From Sutterella sp. (GTDB lineage: Bacteria > Pseudomonadota > Gammaproteobacteria > Burkholderiales > Burkholderiaceae_F), in contig DYCH01000015.1 in assembly GCA_019418235.1 (NCBI GenBank), positions 2,201 through 26,886 on the forward strand: DNA of 24,686 nucleotides, read 5' to 3'. The position numbers and the translations under genes were made by a program. Below are positions 14,956-23,139 of this stretch, piece after piece (the first letter of the stretch is position 1; the number at the start of each line of letters is the position of its first letter). The notes under the pieces are model-generated. The model was given only the letters and a program-made list of their open reading frames with translations, did not search any database and had not been told where the DNA came from.

Positions 14956-15851
14956 TTTTGACCTACTTTCTCGTCATTTTTGGCTTCGATCTCAGCGGGC
15001 GTTAAACGCTCCACCTTCAAGAGTCGAACCTGACGTTCATCGGCACGTAAAACAGTAAATCGGAAGTCGCCAATTTCAACCGACTCGGACTTCTTCGGCA
15101 TGTGCTCCATACGGTCGGCAATCAAACCGCCGATCGTTTCACAATGGCAATCTTCTTCTTGATTAATTTGGGTATCGAAGTATTCGTCAAATTGCTCAAT
15201 TTCGGTCAATGCGTTCACACGCCACCAGCCGTGCTTGGCATCTTCCAAAATGTTGTCGGCATCTTCATCGACTTCGTCAAATTCGTCATCGATTTCGCCC
15301 ACGATTTGCTCTAAGACGTCTTCAATCGTAATGAGACCTGAGACGCAACCGAACTCATCAACCACAATGGCCATGTGATTGCGCTCAAGTTTAAAACCAC
15401 GCAAGAGCTCATCCAAGGGCATGCTCTCGGGGATGTACTTCACGGCACGCAAATGGTCTTGAGCCTTAAAGTTCGGTTCAACCAAAAGACGCAACAAAAC
15501 CTTGGCGTGCAAAATCCCAACAATGTTGTCACGGTCGCCGTCCAAAATCACCGGGAAACGTGAGTGTTCCGTCTCAATCATGCGAGAAAGCCACTCTTGT
15601 TTCGGCAAGCTCAAATCCACGAATTGAATTTGAGAGCGAGGCACCATCAAATCACATGCACGCATCTTAGAAAAGCTCATCACGCCTTCCATCATCTGTA
15701 ACGCATTGTCGTCAATGAGTTTTTGCTCATTGGCTTCGTGCAATGTATCGATAAAATCTTCGCGAGTGGGCTTGTGGAAAATCACCGAAAGACGCTCAAA
15801 AAGGGAGCGGTGCTGACGTTGTCCTGGTTGCGGGGGTGGTTCGTGACTCAT
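14952..15851 (-). CDS. corC: CorC/YbeX-type CBS-domain protein (Mg2+/Co2+ efflux associated)
   Basis: CorC-type proteins (YbeX, TlyC-like) have a tandem CBS pair and a C-terminal transporter-associated domain. They are linked to Mg2+/Co2+ efflux and, in some bacteria, to ribosome or RNA metabolism. This 299-aa soluble protein lacks the DUF21 membrane domain found in full CNNM-type transporters. Visible parts: a linker with ALQMMEGVMSFSKMRACDLMVPR; CBS1 and CBS2 (about residues 70-190, ending VVDEFGCVSGLITIEDVLEQIVGEIDDE); and a CorC_HlyC domain (about 205-285, WWRVNALTEIEQFDEYF, then CETIGGLI and RFTVLRAD). The stop overlaps the GTG start of lnt. No clear ribosome-binding site precedes the ATG at 15851. 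The role name is by family; direct transport by this protein alone is doubtful. Confidence 0.93.
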   Translation of the reverse strand: MSHEPPPQPGQRQHRSLFERLSVIFHKPTREDFIDTLHEANEQKLIDDNALQMMEGVMSFSKMRACDLMVPRSQIQFVDLSLPKQEWLSRMIETEHSRFPVILDGDRDNIVGILHAKVLLRLLVEPNFKAQDHLRAVKYIPESMPLDELLRGFKLERNHMAIVVDEFGCVSGLITIEDVLEQIVGEIDDEFDEVDEDADNILEDAKHGWWRVNALTEIEQFDEYFDTQINQEEDCHCETIGGLIADRMEHMPKKSESVEIGDFRFTVLRADERQVRLLKVERLTPAEIEAKNDEKVGQK

Positions 15852-15967
15852 TGATAGAATAAAAATTTAAAACAAGAGTTTAATGATAACAACCCCACCC
15901 ATAATAAGCAATAAAACACCAATGAAAACAAGGGGTTTTCCGTTTGATTCGTAAGCGATTAAGTCTA

Positions 15968-16855
15968 CTAGCCACCTAAACCAATCATGATGACGCCCAA
16001 CGTCATCCCAATCACGCCCATCACGCGTTTGATGCTTAAGCGTTCTTTTAACAATAATCCGCCCACAACAACCCCAATCATCATGCCCACTTCTCGCGTG
16101 GGCGCCACATAGGCCAAAGGCGCCATGGTCATGGCGTAGAGCACCAAGAGAAACGCCAAGGGGGAACCCACACAAACAACCGCCAAACTCTTTCGAATGC
16201 GCGGTGTCCTAAAGAGTTCTTTGACTTCTTCTTGCCAGCCTTCTCTTGTCACAATGAAGGGAGCAAAAACCAAAGAGCGAACAAGAATGGAAGGAAAATA
16301 AAAGGTAAGCGGCGTCAGACCCGTGGCTTGTTGCACAGCCCACGCATCGCAAAAGGTATAACCCGCAATGAATAGCCCCGTGAGCATTCCCCAAAAAACG
16401 CCTTCTTTCACACGAAGGTTTCTCGCATCCCCTTCTTGACTGGGCGTCGCTAACAAAACAATGGCTATCAAAATGCTTGCAATGCCTATCCACCCCCAAA
16501 CAGTCGGAGCATTGCCGAGAAAAACAATGGCCGCCAATACGCTGATTAAAGGCCCTGTTCCACGAGCCGTGGGGTAAACGATGGAGTAGTCACTTTTCTT
16601 GTAGCCTTGTTGAAGAACAACACCGTAGCAAACGTGAATGGGGGCGGATAAACAAATAACCAGCCAACCGATAGCGGTAATGTTGTCAAAGGCGTGAGGG
16701 TTGTAGAAGTAGAGCGCAGGCACCGTCACGATGGCCGTGATGCAATACACCACCCACCAGAAAGAGCGATTAGCGTTGGCTTTTTTAAGGAAATAGTTCC
16801 ACGTCGCGTGAACAAGCGCCGCCAAAATCACCAAGCAAAGTGCGGTTAACGACAT
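15968..16855 (-). CDS. EamA/DMT family inner-membrane transporter
   Basis: This is a member of the drug/metabolite transporter superfamily, with ten predicted membrane helices made of two EamA repeats (about residues 3-137 and 150-290). The first repeat starts with ALCLVILAALVHATWNYFLKK and ends near WGWIGIASILIAIVLLA. The second ends with LLLKERLSIKRVMGVIGMTLGVIMIGLGG, which shows the usual ERLS motif before the last helix. Length (295 aa) is normal. Substrate cannot be assigned; family members export amino acids, nucleosides or other metabolites. It lies 62 bp downstream of kdpE on the same strand with no obvious terminator between, so read-through from kdp is possible but unproven. Confidence 0.9.
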   Translation of the reverse strand: MSLTALCLVILAALVHATWNYFLKKANANRSFWWVVYCITAIVTVPALYFYNPHAFDNITAIGWLVICLSAPIHVCYGVVLQQGYKKSDYSIVYPTARGTGPLISVLAAIVFLGNAPTVWGWIGIASILIAIVLLATPSQEGDARNLRVKEGVFWGMLTGLFIAGYTFCDAWAVQQATGLTPLTFYFPSILVRSLVFAPFIVTREGWQEEVKELFRTPRIRKSLAVVCVGSPLAFLLVLYAMTMAPLAYVAPTREVGMMIGVVVGGLLLKERLSIKRVMGVIGMTLGVIMIGLGG

Positions 16856-16917
16856 ACATGAATTCCATCGAAATATTCTAGAAATTCATCTTACGCTAAT
16901 TTTTCGCTACACCGCTC

Positions 16918-17637
16918 TTACATACCCAATCGAATGCGATACCCCACCCCGATTTCCGTCATCAAAAACTGAGGCAGTGTAGGATCGGGTTCGATTTTCT
17001 GACGTAGTCGATTGATGTAAATTCGCAGATAATGAGAACGGCTCAGATAGCCTTCGCCCCAGACGGCATTTAACAAATAACTTTGTGTAAGGACTCGTCC
17101 CTGAGAGCCCAAAAGGACTTCGAGCAACTTGCGCTCAATCTTCGTTAAATGAACCTCTTCTCCCTTTTTCATCAAAACCCGCTTTTGCGTATAGTACGTG
17201 ACGTCACCCAGCGTAATCGCTTCGTTCACCTCTTCGTGATCCAGTCTTAATCGGCGGCGCAACTGAACGCGAACACGGGCTAATAACTCATCGGCACTAA
17301 AGGGCTTTGTGAGATAGTCGTCTGCACCGCAATCCAATGCAGAAATTTTCATTTTGTCATCCGTGCGAGCAGACACCACAATGATCGGAATGTGACTATG
17401 GGATCTGAAAGCTTCAATCAATTCCATACCATCGCCGTCGGGCAACCCCAAGTCCAAAAGAATCAAATCGGGTTTAGAGGTTGAAACGGCAATAAGACCT
17501 CGCTTTAGATTCTCGGCCAAAACCACCTTAAAACCTTCATCTCGAAGAACACGGCTCAATAGTGTCGAAATAAATAAATCGTCTTCCACAATCACAATGG
17601 TGTCGTTGCGTAATTCGTTAAACGTTGCTTCATTCAT
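16918..17637 (-). CDS. kdpE: KDP operon response regulator KdpE
   Basis: KdpE is the OmpR-family response regulator phosphorylated by KdpD that activates kdpFABC under K+ limitation. The 239-aa product has a receiver domain (about 12-125) with acidic pocket E18-D19-D20, phospho-acceptor D62 (LLDLGLPDGDG), S89 and K111 (YLTKPFS). A winged-helix DNA-binding domain (about 140-238) carries LTKIERKLLEVLL and RIYINRLRQKIE. I chose the ATG at 17637: it is preceded by AAAGGA at a good distance, overlaps the kdpD stop by 8 bp (ATGAATGA), and gives the family N-terminus. The frame stays open about 100 codons upstream, but that part is antisense-like, frame-shifted kdpD sequence. Confidence 0.97.
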   Translation of the reverse strand: MNEATFNELRNDTIVIVEDDLFISTLLSRVLRDEGFKVVLAENLKRGLIAVSTSKPDLILLDLGLPDGDGMELIEAFRSHSHIPIIVVSARTDDKMKISALDCGADDYLTKPFSADELLARVRVQLRRRLRLDHEEVNEAITLGDVTYYTQKRVLMKKGEEVHLTKIERKLLEVLLGSQGRVLTQSYLLNAVWGEGYLSRSHYLRIYINRLRQKIEPDPTLPQFLMTEIGVGYRIRLGM

Positions 17638-20365
17638 GGGTTGTTCCTTTATCAAAATGACTATCTGAGTTATTGGGTTCATTAATGGGTTGGGCCGCTG
17701 GCTCGGCTCCAGCGTCCTCTGCATCCTCGTCTTCAATGGCGGGCATCTCAATGAGGGGGAGCGCCAATGTAAAACACGCCCCGCCCATGCTTGAAGGCAG
17801 AGCGACCAAGTCCGCATCGTGAACACGGGCAATCGTTCGGCAAATGGCCAATCCCAATCCCACACCCACCACGTTGCTTTCCTTTTGCCCTCGGCGGAAG
17901 GGGTCAAAGAGGCGTTGAGAGTTTTTCGGCAACCCCGGTCCATCGTCCATCACGGATAACGTAATGCACTCGTTGCGCTTTTTAATTTCAATCACAATGG
18001 TGCTGCCTGCGGGGCAATACTTGGTCGCATTGTCAACGAGGTTTGAGAGCAAACGCTCAAGCAAAATTTGATCCCCGTAAAGCGGCGGGCAATCGGCTTC
18101 GATATCGACGCGAACGTGGAAATTTTGCAATCGCTCTTTTAGGTTCGAACACGTCACGCCCACCAACTCTTCGGCCGGGAACCACTCTTTATTGAGTTCG
18201 ACTTGATTGCTTTGCAATCGCGCCATTTCCAAAAGATTCGTGACCAACCGTTGCATACGATCGGACGATTCAATGAGAACGTTGCCGGTCTCTAACGCCG
18301 CCTCCACATCGCGTTTTTTAAGTTGTCGCAAGAGTTGCTCCACGTTCCCACTTAATGCCATCAGAGGTGTTCTTAAATCGTGAGAAAGTGTTTGAATCAA
18401 AGAGTGTCGTAAGCGCTCGGCTTCCATGCTCATTAACGTTTGCCGCGTCTCTTCGACCAAGTCCAACCGATCAATCGTTTGAGCAATTAAGGCAGTTAAC
18501 CCTGCAATCAAGTGATTGGCCCCGTGGTCACTGTATTGCAACGCTTCTTTGAGTTTTAAAACGATGACGCCCAACGGGGCTTCATTACCAAGCTTTAAAG
18601 GCAAGTACAGATAAGGGCTTGAGGCCAACGTGTGCGTCCCCATTCCTGCCGGTTGCCCATGATCCATGCACCACTGCAAAAGGGCGCGATCCACACGAGG
18701 TAACGACCCCCTTTGGCGAATGAGGTCTTTTTCAGCGTCCGCAATCCAAAATTCACACGTCACACCCAAATCTTTTTTAAAGATTTGCGTGGAGATTTCG
18801 TAGAGTTGCTCTTCTTCAGTGACCGATGACAAAAGGCGCGCGGTCTCATAAAGAAGTCGTGTTTGACGTTCCCGATCGTGGGCTTGCTTGGCCATCTCTT
18901 GACGTGTTGAGACCAAGTGAGCCGCCACCACGCCAACAATGAGCATCGAAAAGAACGTAAAGAGGTACTGAGCGTCAGCCACCTTAATGGACCAATGCGG
19001 AGGCACGATCACGAGACCAAACGCAATCACTGAAAAGACCGTGACAAACGAAGCCACAATCATCCCAAAGCGAACAGCAATAAAAAGCGTCAACAACAGA
19101 TAACACATGATCATGTTGGTGACAGGAACGTAGGCCTTTAAAGAAAAAAGTAGAACGGTCAAAAGGGATGAACAGATCGCCGCAAATGCGAGCGAATTGC
19201 CACCCAAAAATCTCACGCTTTGAAGGAGATTTTCGAGTTTACCCTTCCATGTTTGGCGATTTGAGGCAAAAGGCAACGTCAAGATGTTAATTTCGGGCGC
19301 CAAGGCACGCAGTTTGGATTTTCTTGAATACCCACTCCAAAAACCGTCTGACGTAATGGCTACAATCGAGAGATTGTTCGTTCGCATATAGTCAACAACG
19401 GAGCGCGCATAATGGCCGATTAACACATCGGTCGATGCGCCTAACGTTTGAGCGTACTGAAGTAAATTCACCGCATGTTCACGATCGCCTTTGGAGTCCG
19501 TCGCAGACGTAATCCAAATGCAGTGCCACTCACTGGATAATGAGCGTGCCATGCGACTGATTTGTTGCACAGACTCTTCTGAAGTCGCATGTTCAATGAC
19601 AAGCAAAATGCCAAAGGCCGTATCGTCAATATTTCGCCGTGTGCCCAGTGATCGGTATTTTTTGACTTCCACATCAACGCGATTGGCCATAAGGCGCAGA
19701 GCAAGTTCTCGCAAAGCAATGAGGTTGGCGCGCTTAAAGTAGTTGTCTTTGGCGCGTTCAATCACATGAGGCAGATAAATCTTCCCCGCTTCTAAGCGTT
19801 TAATTAAATCTTCGGGTGGCAAGTCCACCAAGCGCACTTCGTCAGCGGCATCGAAAATGCGATCAGGGATCGTCTCACTCACTTCAACGCCCGTGACGCG
19901 AGAGACCACACCGTTAAAACTTTCTAAGTGTTGAATGTTCAACGTCGTATAGACATCAATGCCCAAATCCAACAACTCATCAATGTCTTGCCACCGCTTT
20001 AAATGGCGAGATCCCCTCGCATTGCTATGGGGCATTTCATCGATTAAAACGAGAGCAGGACGGCGACGGATAATGCCATCAATGTCGAGTCGTTCAAACA
20101 CGTGGTTGTGATGAACTTCTTTGATGCGCTCCAATACTTCCAAGCCTTCGAGAAGCGCTTCAGTATCGCGCCGTTTATGCGTATCAACCCAACCGACTAA
20201 AACGTCCAAGCCTTCTTTGCGCTTTTCGCGAGCCTCAGTGAGCATGGCAAAGGTTTTACCCACGCCAGGCGCCGCACCCAAGAAAATCTTTAATTTTCCT
20301 CGACGCTTCTCGGCTTCTTTCAATAACGCCTGCGGATCGGGGCGATGATCAATTGTCTCAGCCAT
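17630..20365 (-). CDS. kdpD: Osmosensitive K+ channel histidine kinase KdpD
   Basis: KdpD senses K+ limitation and controls phosphorylation of KdpE. The 911-aa product has all expected domains. The N-terminal KdpD domain has Walker A GAAPGVGKT (30-38) and Walker B LVLIDE (105-110). It is followed by a USP-like domain (about 250-370), a four-helix DUF4118 membrane block (about 393-485), an arginine/charge-rich linker, and a GAF-like domain (about 505-635). The HisKA domain has H662 in LSHDLRTPL. The HATPase domain has N-box LLSNLVDNATKY (773-784), DDGPG (807-811) and GVGLGLA (834-840). It ends with an acidic tail of about 40 residues (871-911) not needed by the kinase fold. The ATG at 20365 follows a strong purine-rich site (GGGGAAGAGAAG). 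It is 11 bp after kdpC and overlaps kdpE by 8 bp. Confidence 0.98.
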   Translation of the reverse strand: MAETIDHRPDPQALLKEAEKRRGKLKIFLGAAPGVGKTFAMLTEAREKRKEGLDVLVGWVDTHKRRDTEALLEGLEVLERIKEVHHNHVFERLDIDGIIRRRPALVLIDEMPHSNARGSRHLKRWQDIDELLDLGIDVYTTLNIQHLESFNGVVSRVTGVEVSETIPDRIFDAADEVRLVDLPPEDLIKRLEAGKIYLPHVIERAKDNYFKRANLIALRELALRLMANRVDVEVKKYRSLGTRRNIDDTAFGILLVIEHATSEESVQQISRMARSLSSEWHCIWITSATDSKGDREHAVNLLQYAQTLGASTDVLIGHYARSVVDYMRTNNLSIVAITSDGFWSGYSRKSKLRALAPEINILTLPFASNRQTWKGKLENLLQSVRFLGGNSLAFAAICSSLLTVLLFSLKAYVPVTNMIMCYLLLTLFIAVRFGMIVASFVTVFSVIAFGLVIVPPHWSIKVADAQYLFTFFSMLIVGVVAAHLVSTRQEMAKQAHDRERQTRLLYETARLLSSVTEEEQLYEISTQIFKKDLGVTCEFWIADAEKDLIRQRGSLPRVDRALLQWCMDHGQPAGMGTHTLASSPYLYLPLKLGNEAPLGVIVLKLKEALQYSDHGANHLIAGLTALIAQTIDRLDLVEETRQTLMSMEAERLRHSLIQTLSHDLRTPLMALSGNVEQLLRQLKKRDVEAALETGNVLIESSDRMQRLVTNLLEMARLQSNQVELNKEWFPAEELVGVTCSNLKERLQNFHVRVDIEADCPPLYGDQILLERLLSNLVDNATKYCPAGSTIVIEIKKRNECITLSVMDDGPGLPKNSQRLFDPFRRGQKESNVVGVGLGLAICRTIARVHDADLVALPSSMGGACFTLALPLIEMPAIEDEDAEDAGAEPAAQPINEPNNSDSHFDKGTTHE

Positions 20366-20376
20366 CTTCTCTTCCC

Positions 20377-21018
20377 CTACTTCGAGTCGCTAAAGTGCAA
20401 ACCCTTTGCTTTAAGAGCATCTTGAAGAGCAAGATTTAAAAGCAAAACGTTAACGTGGGCAGATGTCCCAAAAATGGCATGTTCAGAGTGCTCGTCAATG
20501 AGTTTTTTCAATGCCTCCTGCGACAACCCCGTTTGTTCAGCGACAATCTGCATCTGGTAGTACGCGGCTTCCTGCGTAATGTGGGGGTCAAGCCCCGAAG
20601 CCGACGCCGTTAAAAGATCCGTCGGAATAATGACCTGATTGGGCGCTTCATCAAACCACTTTTGGGCACGTTGGTTAATCGCAAGAATTTGCTTAGGATT
20701 GCCCACACTGAAATTGCTCCCGGCGCTTGCTTGTGCGTTATAAGGAACGCCGGGCGTCATCGATGGGCGCGATTGAAAATAAACCGTCCCCGTGAAGTCT
20801 TGTCCGATTAAAGCTGAGCCCACGGTTTTGCCATTTTTTTGCACCATGGAGCCATTAGCTTGTCTCGGGAAAAAGGTTTGCGACAACCCTGTCACCACCA
20901 ACGGGTAGATTACGCCCAATAAAAGCGTTAACACGGCGATCATCCAAACCGCGCGCAAGAGCATCGACAGAGGGCTTTCGCTTTGATGATCCATCTTGAA
21001 TCGTTTTTGAATAGTCAT
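20377..21018 (-). CDS. kdpC: K+-transporting ATPase subunit KdpC
   Basis: KdpC is the single-span accessory subunit that stabilises the KdpA-KdpB complex and raises ATP affinity. The 213-aa product has one membrane helix near the N-terminus (AVWMIAVLTLLLGVIYPLVV). It then carries the conserved periplasmic motifs GSALIGQDF, YFQSRPS, GSNFSVGNP and ASGLDPHIT. The start at 21018 is supported by a strong AGGAG seven bases upstream. It is slightly longer than E. coli KdpC (190 aa), with a short extra N-terminal segment. It lies 12 bp after kdpB in the kdpABCDE operon. Confidence 0.97.
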   Translation of the reverse strand: MTIQKRFKMDHQSESPLSMLLRAVWMIAVLTLLLGVIYPLVVTGLSQTFFPRQANGSMVQKNGKTVGSALIGQDFTGTVYFQSRPSMTPGVPYNAQASAGSNFSVGNPKQILAINQRAQKWFDEAPNQVIIPTDLLTASASGLDPHITQEAAYYQMQIVAEQTGLSQEALKKLIDEHSEHAIFGTSAHVNVLLLNLALQDALKAKGLHFSDSK

Positions 21019-21030
21019 TTCGTCGCTCCT

Positions 21031-23112
21031 TTAAGCAATGCCCAACGCCACCAACAAAAGGTCAATGACCTTAATGCCGATAAAAGGCGTCACTAAACCG
21101 CCCAAACCGTAAATGAGCAAATTGCGCTTTAAGAGTTTTTGAGCGGAAAGCGCCCTATAGGGCACCCCCTTTAAGGCCAAAGGAATCAAGGCCACGATAA
21201 TCAATGCATTAAAGATCACGGCACTCAATAGCGCGGATAAGGGACTGTGCAATCCCATGACGTTTAATGCCGTTAAGCCCGGGTAAGTGGACGCAAAGGC
21301 AGCGGGAATAATGGCAAAGTATTTCGCTACGTCGTTGGCTAACGAAAAGGTCGTTAACGCCCCTCGCGTCATCAGCATTTGTTTGCCGATGCAAACCACG
21401 TCAATTAACTTCGTGGGGCTGGAATCCAAGTCCACCATGTTGGCCGCTTCTTTAGCCGAGGTCGTTCCGCTATTCATGGCAACGGCCACGTCGGCTTGTG
21501 CCAAGGCAGGTGCGTCGTTTGTGCCGTCACCGGTCATCGCGACCATATGGCCTTCCTTTTGATAGTGACGAATGGTCTCGAGCTTACTTTCGGGTGTGGC
21601 TTCGGCTAAGAAATCATCAACGCCCGCTTCAGCAGCAATGGCGGCGGCCGTCAACGAGTTATCCCCCGTGATCATGACGGTTTTAATGCCCATGCGACGA
21701 AGCTCTTCAAACTTCTCTGAAATCCCGGGCTTCACAATGTCTTTTAATTCAATGACGCCCAAAATGCGCGAGCGATTGGTTACCAACAGCGGGGTTGACC
21801 CACGAGAAGCCACTTCATTGGCAATCTTCGTAATGGCAAACGCGACCGTGCGACCCAAGGACTCAACGTAACGCGTAATCGCATCAGGCGACCCTTTTCG
21901 AATCTGATCGTTGCCGACATTGACACCCGACATACGGCTTTGCGCCGTAAAGGGAATAAAGGTGGCTTCGGGAGGAAGCTTATCTAACGAACGACCGTTC
22001 GTTAGACGTTGGGCTAACAAAACAATGGATTTGCCCTCGGGCGTATCGTCAGCAAGAGAGGACAAAAGGGCTGCCTGAATCATCTCTTCTTTCATGATGC
22101 CGGGCGCCGGATAAAAGTCACTTGCTTGGCGATTGCCATACGTAATCGTGCCCGTTTTATCGAGCATTAAAACATCCACATCACCGGCAGCTTCGACGGC
22201 GCGCCCAGAGCGCGCAATGACATTGGCGCCTAACAAACGACTCATCCCTGCTACACCAATGGCAGAAAGCAAGCCCCCGATCGTTGTCGGAATCAAGCAA
22301 ACAAGAAGCGCCACCAAAATGGTGTAACCAATAACGGTGCCTGAGTGATTCACGGTCACGCTAAAGGAGGAAAATGGTAAAAGCGTGGCCGTCACGAGTA
22401 AAAAGATCACCGTTAAAACCAAGAGCAAAATCGTTAACGCCACTTCATTGGGCGTTTTACGACGCTCAGCACCTTCGACCATTGAAATCATGCGGTCAAT
22501 GAAGGACTCGCCGGGATTGGCGTTCACCTCAATAATGAGCCAGTCTGAGAGCACCGTTGTGCCACCGGTGACTGAGCTAAAGTCACCCCCCGACTCACGA
22601 ATAACGGGGGCTGACTCCCCGGTAATGGCCGACTCATTAACCGAGGCAATCCCCGTCAAAACTTCGCCGTCACAAGGAATGATTTCACCGGCTTTGACGA
22701 GCACCACATCGCCTTTCTTAAGCGTGGTGGAGTCCACCCATTGGCCCGGGCAATCCACGCCCCAGCGTTCGCGATCGTCTTTACTAATCACAAAGGCCGA
22801 AGTGGACTTTTTTAAACCCTTAAGTGCGGAGGCTTGAGCCTTGGCTCGCCCTTCGGCCAACGCTTCAGCGAAATTGGCGAAAAAGACCGTGATCCATAAC
22901 CAAAACGCGGTCATTCCGGTTAAGAGCAACGACTCGGAATAAAGCCCCAGTAACGAAGCGAAAAATAAAACCGTAGTAAAGATGCTTCCCAAGTAGACAA
23001 GAAACATCACCGGATTTTGCAGTTGTGTTTTGGGATTGAGTTTTTTCAAACTTTCTACCATCGCTTCTTTGACCAACTGCGTCTCAAAAAGCGGTACGTT
23101 TTTCTTTGACAT
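21031..23112 (-). CDS. kdpB: K+-transporting P-type ATPase subunit KdpB
   Basis: KdpB is the P-type ATPase motor of the high-affinity K+ pump. The 693-aa product is full length (E. coli 682). Visible motifs are the actuator TGES (164-167), in which S167 equals E. coli S162, the residue whose phosphorylation inhibits the pump. The phosphorylation site is DKTGTITYGNR with D318, and the hinge is MVAMTGDGTNDAPALAQADV. The KdpB-specific segment AANMVDLDSSPTKLIDVV and the membrane motif CLIPTTIGGLLSAIGVAG (M4 region) are intact. The ATG at 23112 is preceded by AGAGG at a rather long distance. It lies 27 bp after kdpA. Confidence 0.98.
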   Translation of the reverse strand: MSKKNVPLFETQLVKEAMVESLKKLNPKTQLQNPVMFLVYLGSIFTTVLFFASLLGLYSESLLLTGMTAFWLWITVFFANFAEALAEGRAKAQASALKGLKKSTSAFVISKDDRERWGVDCPGQWVDSTTLKKGDVVLVKAGEIIPCDGEVLTGIASVNESAITGESAPVIRESGGDFSSVTGGTTVLSDWLIIEVNANPGESFIDRMISMVEGAERRKTPNEVALTILLLVLTVIFLLVTATLLPFSSFSVTVNHSGTVIGYTILVALLVCLIPTTIGGLLSAIGVAGMSRLLGANVIARSGRAVEAAGDVDVLMLDKTGTITYGNRQASDFYPAPGIMKEEMIQAALLSSLADDTPEGKSIVLLAQRLTNGRSLDKLPPEATFIPFTAQSRMSGVNVGNDQIRKGSPDAITRYVESLGRTVAFAITKIANEVASRGSTPLLVTNRSRILGVIELKDIVKPGISEKFEELRRMGIKTVMITGDNSLTAAAIAAEAGVDDFLAEATPESKLETIRHYQKEGHMVAMTGDGTNDAPALAQADVAVAMNSGTTSAKEAANMVDLDSSPTKLIDVVCIGKQMLMTRGALTTFSLANDVAKYFAIIPAAFASTYPGLTALNVMGLHSPLSALLSAVIFNALIIVALIPLALKGVPYRALSAQKLLKRNLLIYGLGGLVTPFIGIKVIDLLLVALGIA

Positions 23113-23139
23113 AACTGTATAAACCTCTTTAAACCCGTC

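Noticed and set aside
16856..16917. Terminator or promoter between kdpE and the EamA gene
   Set aside because: Only a short palindrome (TTCTAGAA) was seen, with no U-tailed hairpin and no convincing -35/-10 pair.
17638..17943. Extension of kdpE upstream by about 100 codons
   Set aside because: The added residues are kdpD sequence in another frame. The ATG at 17637 has a good ribosome-binding site and gives the family N-terminus.
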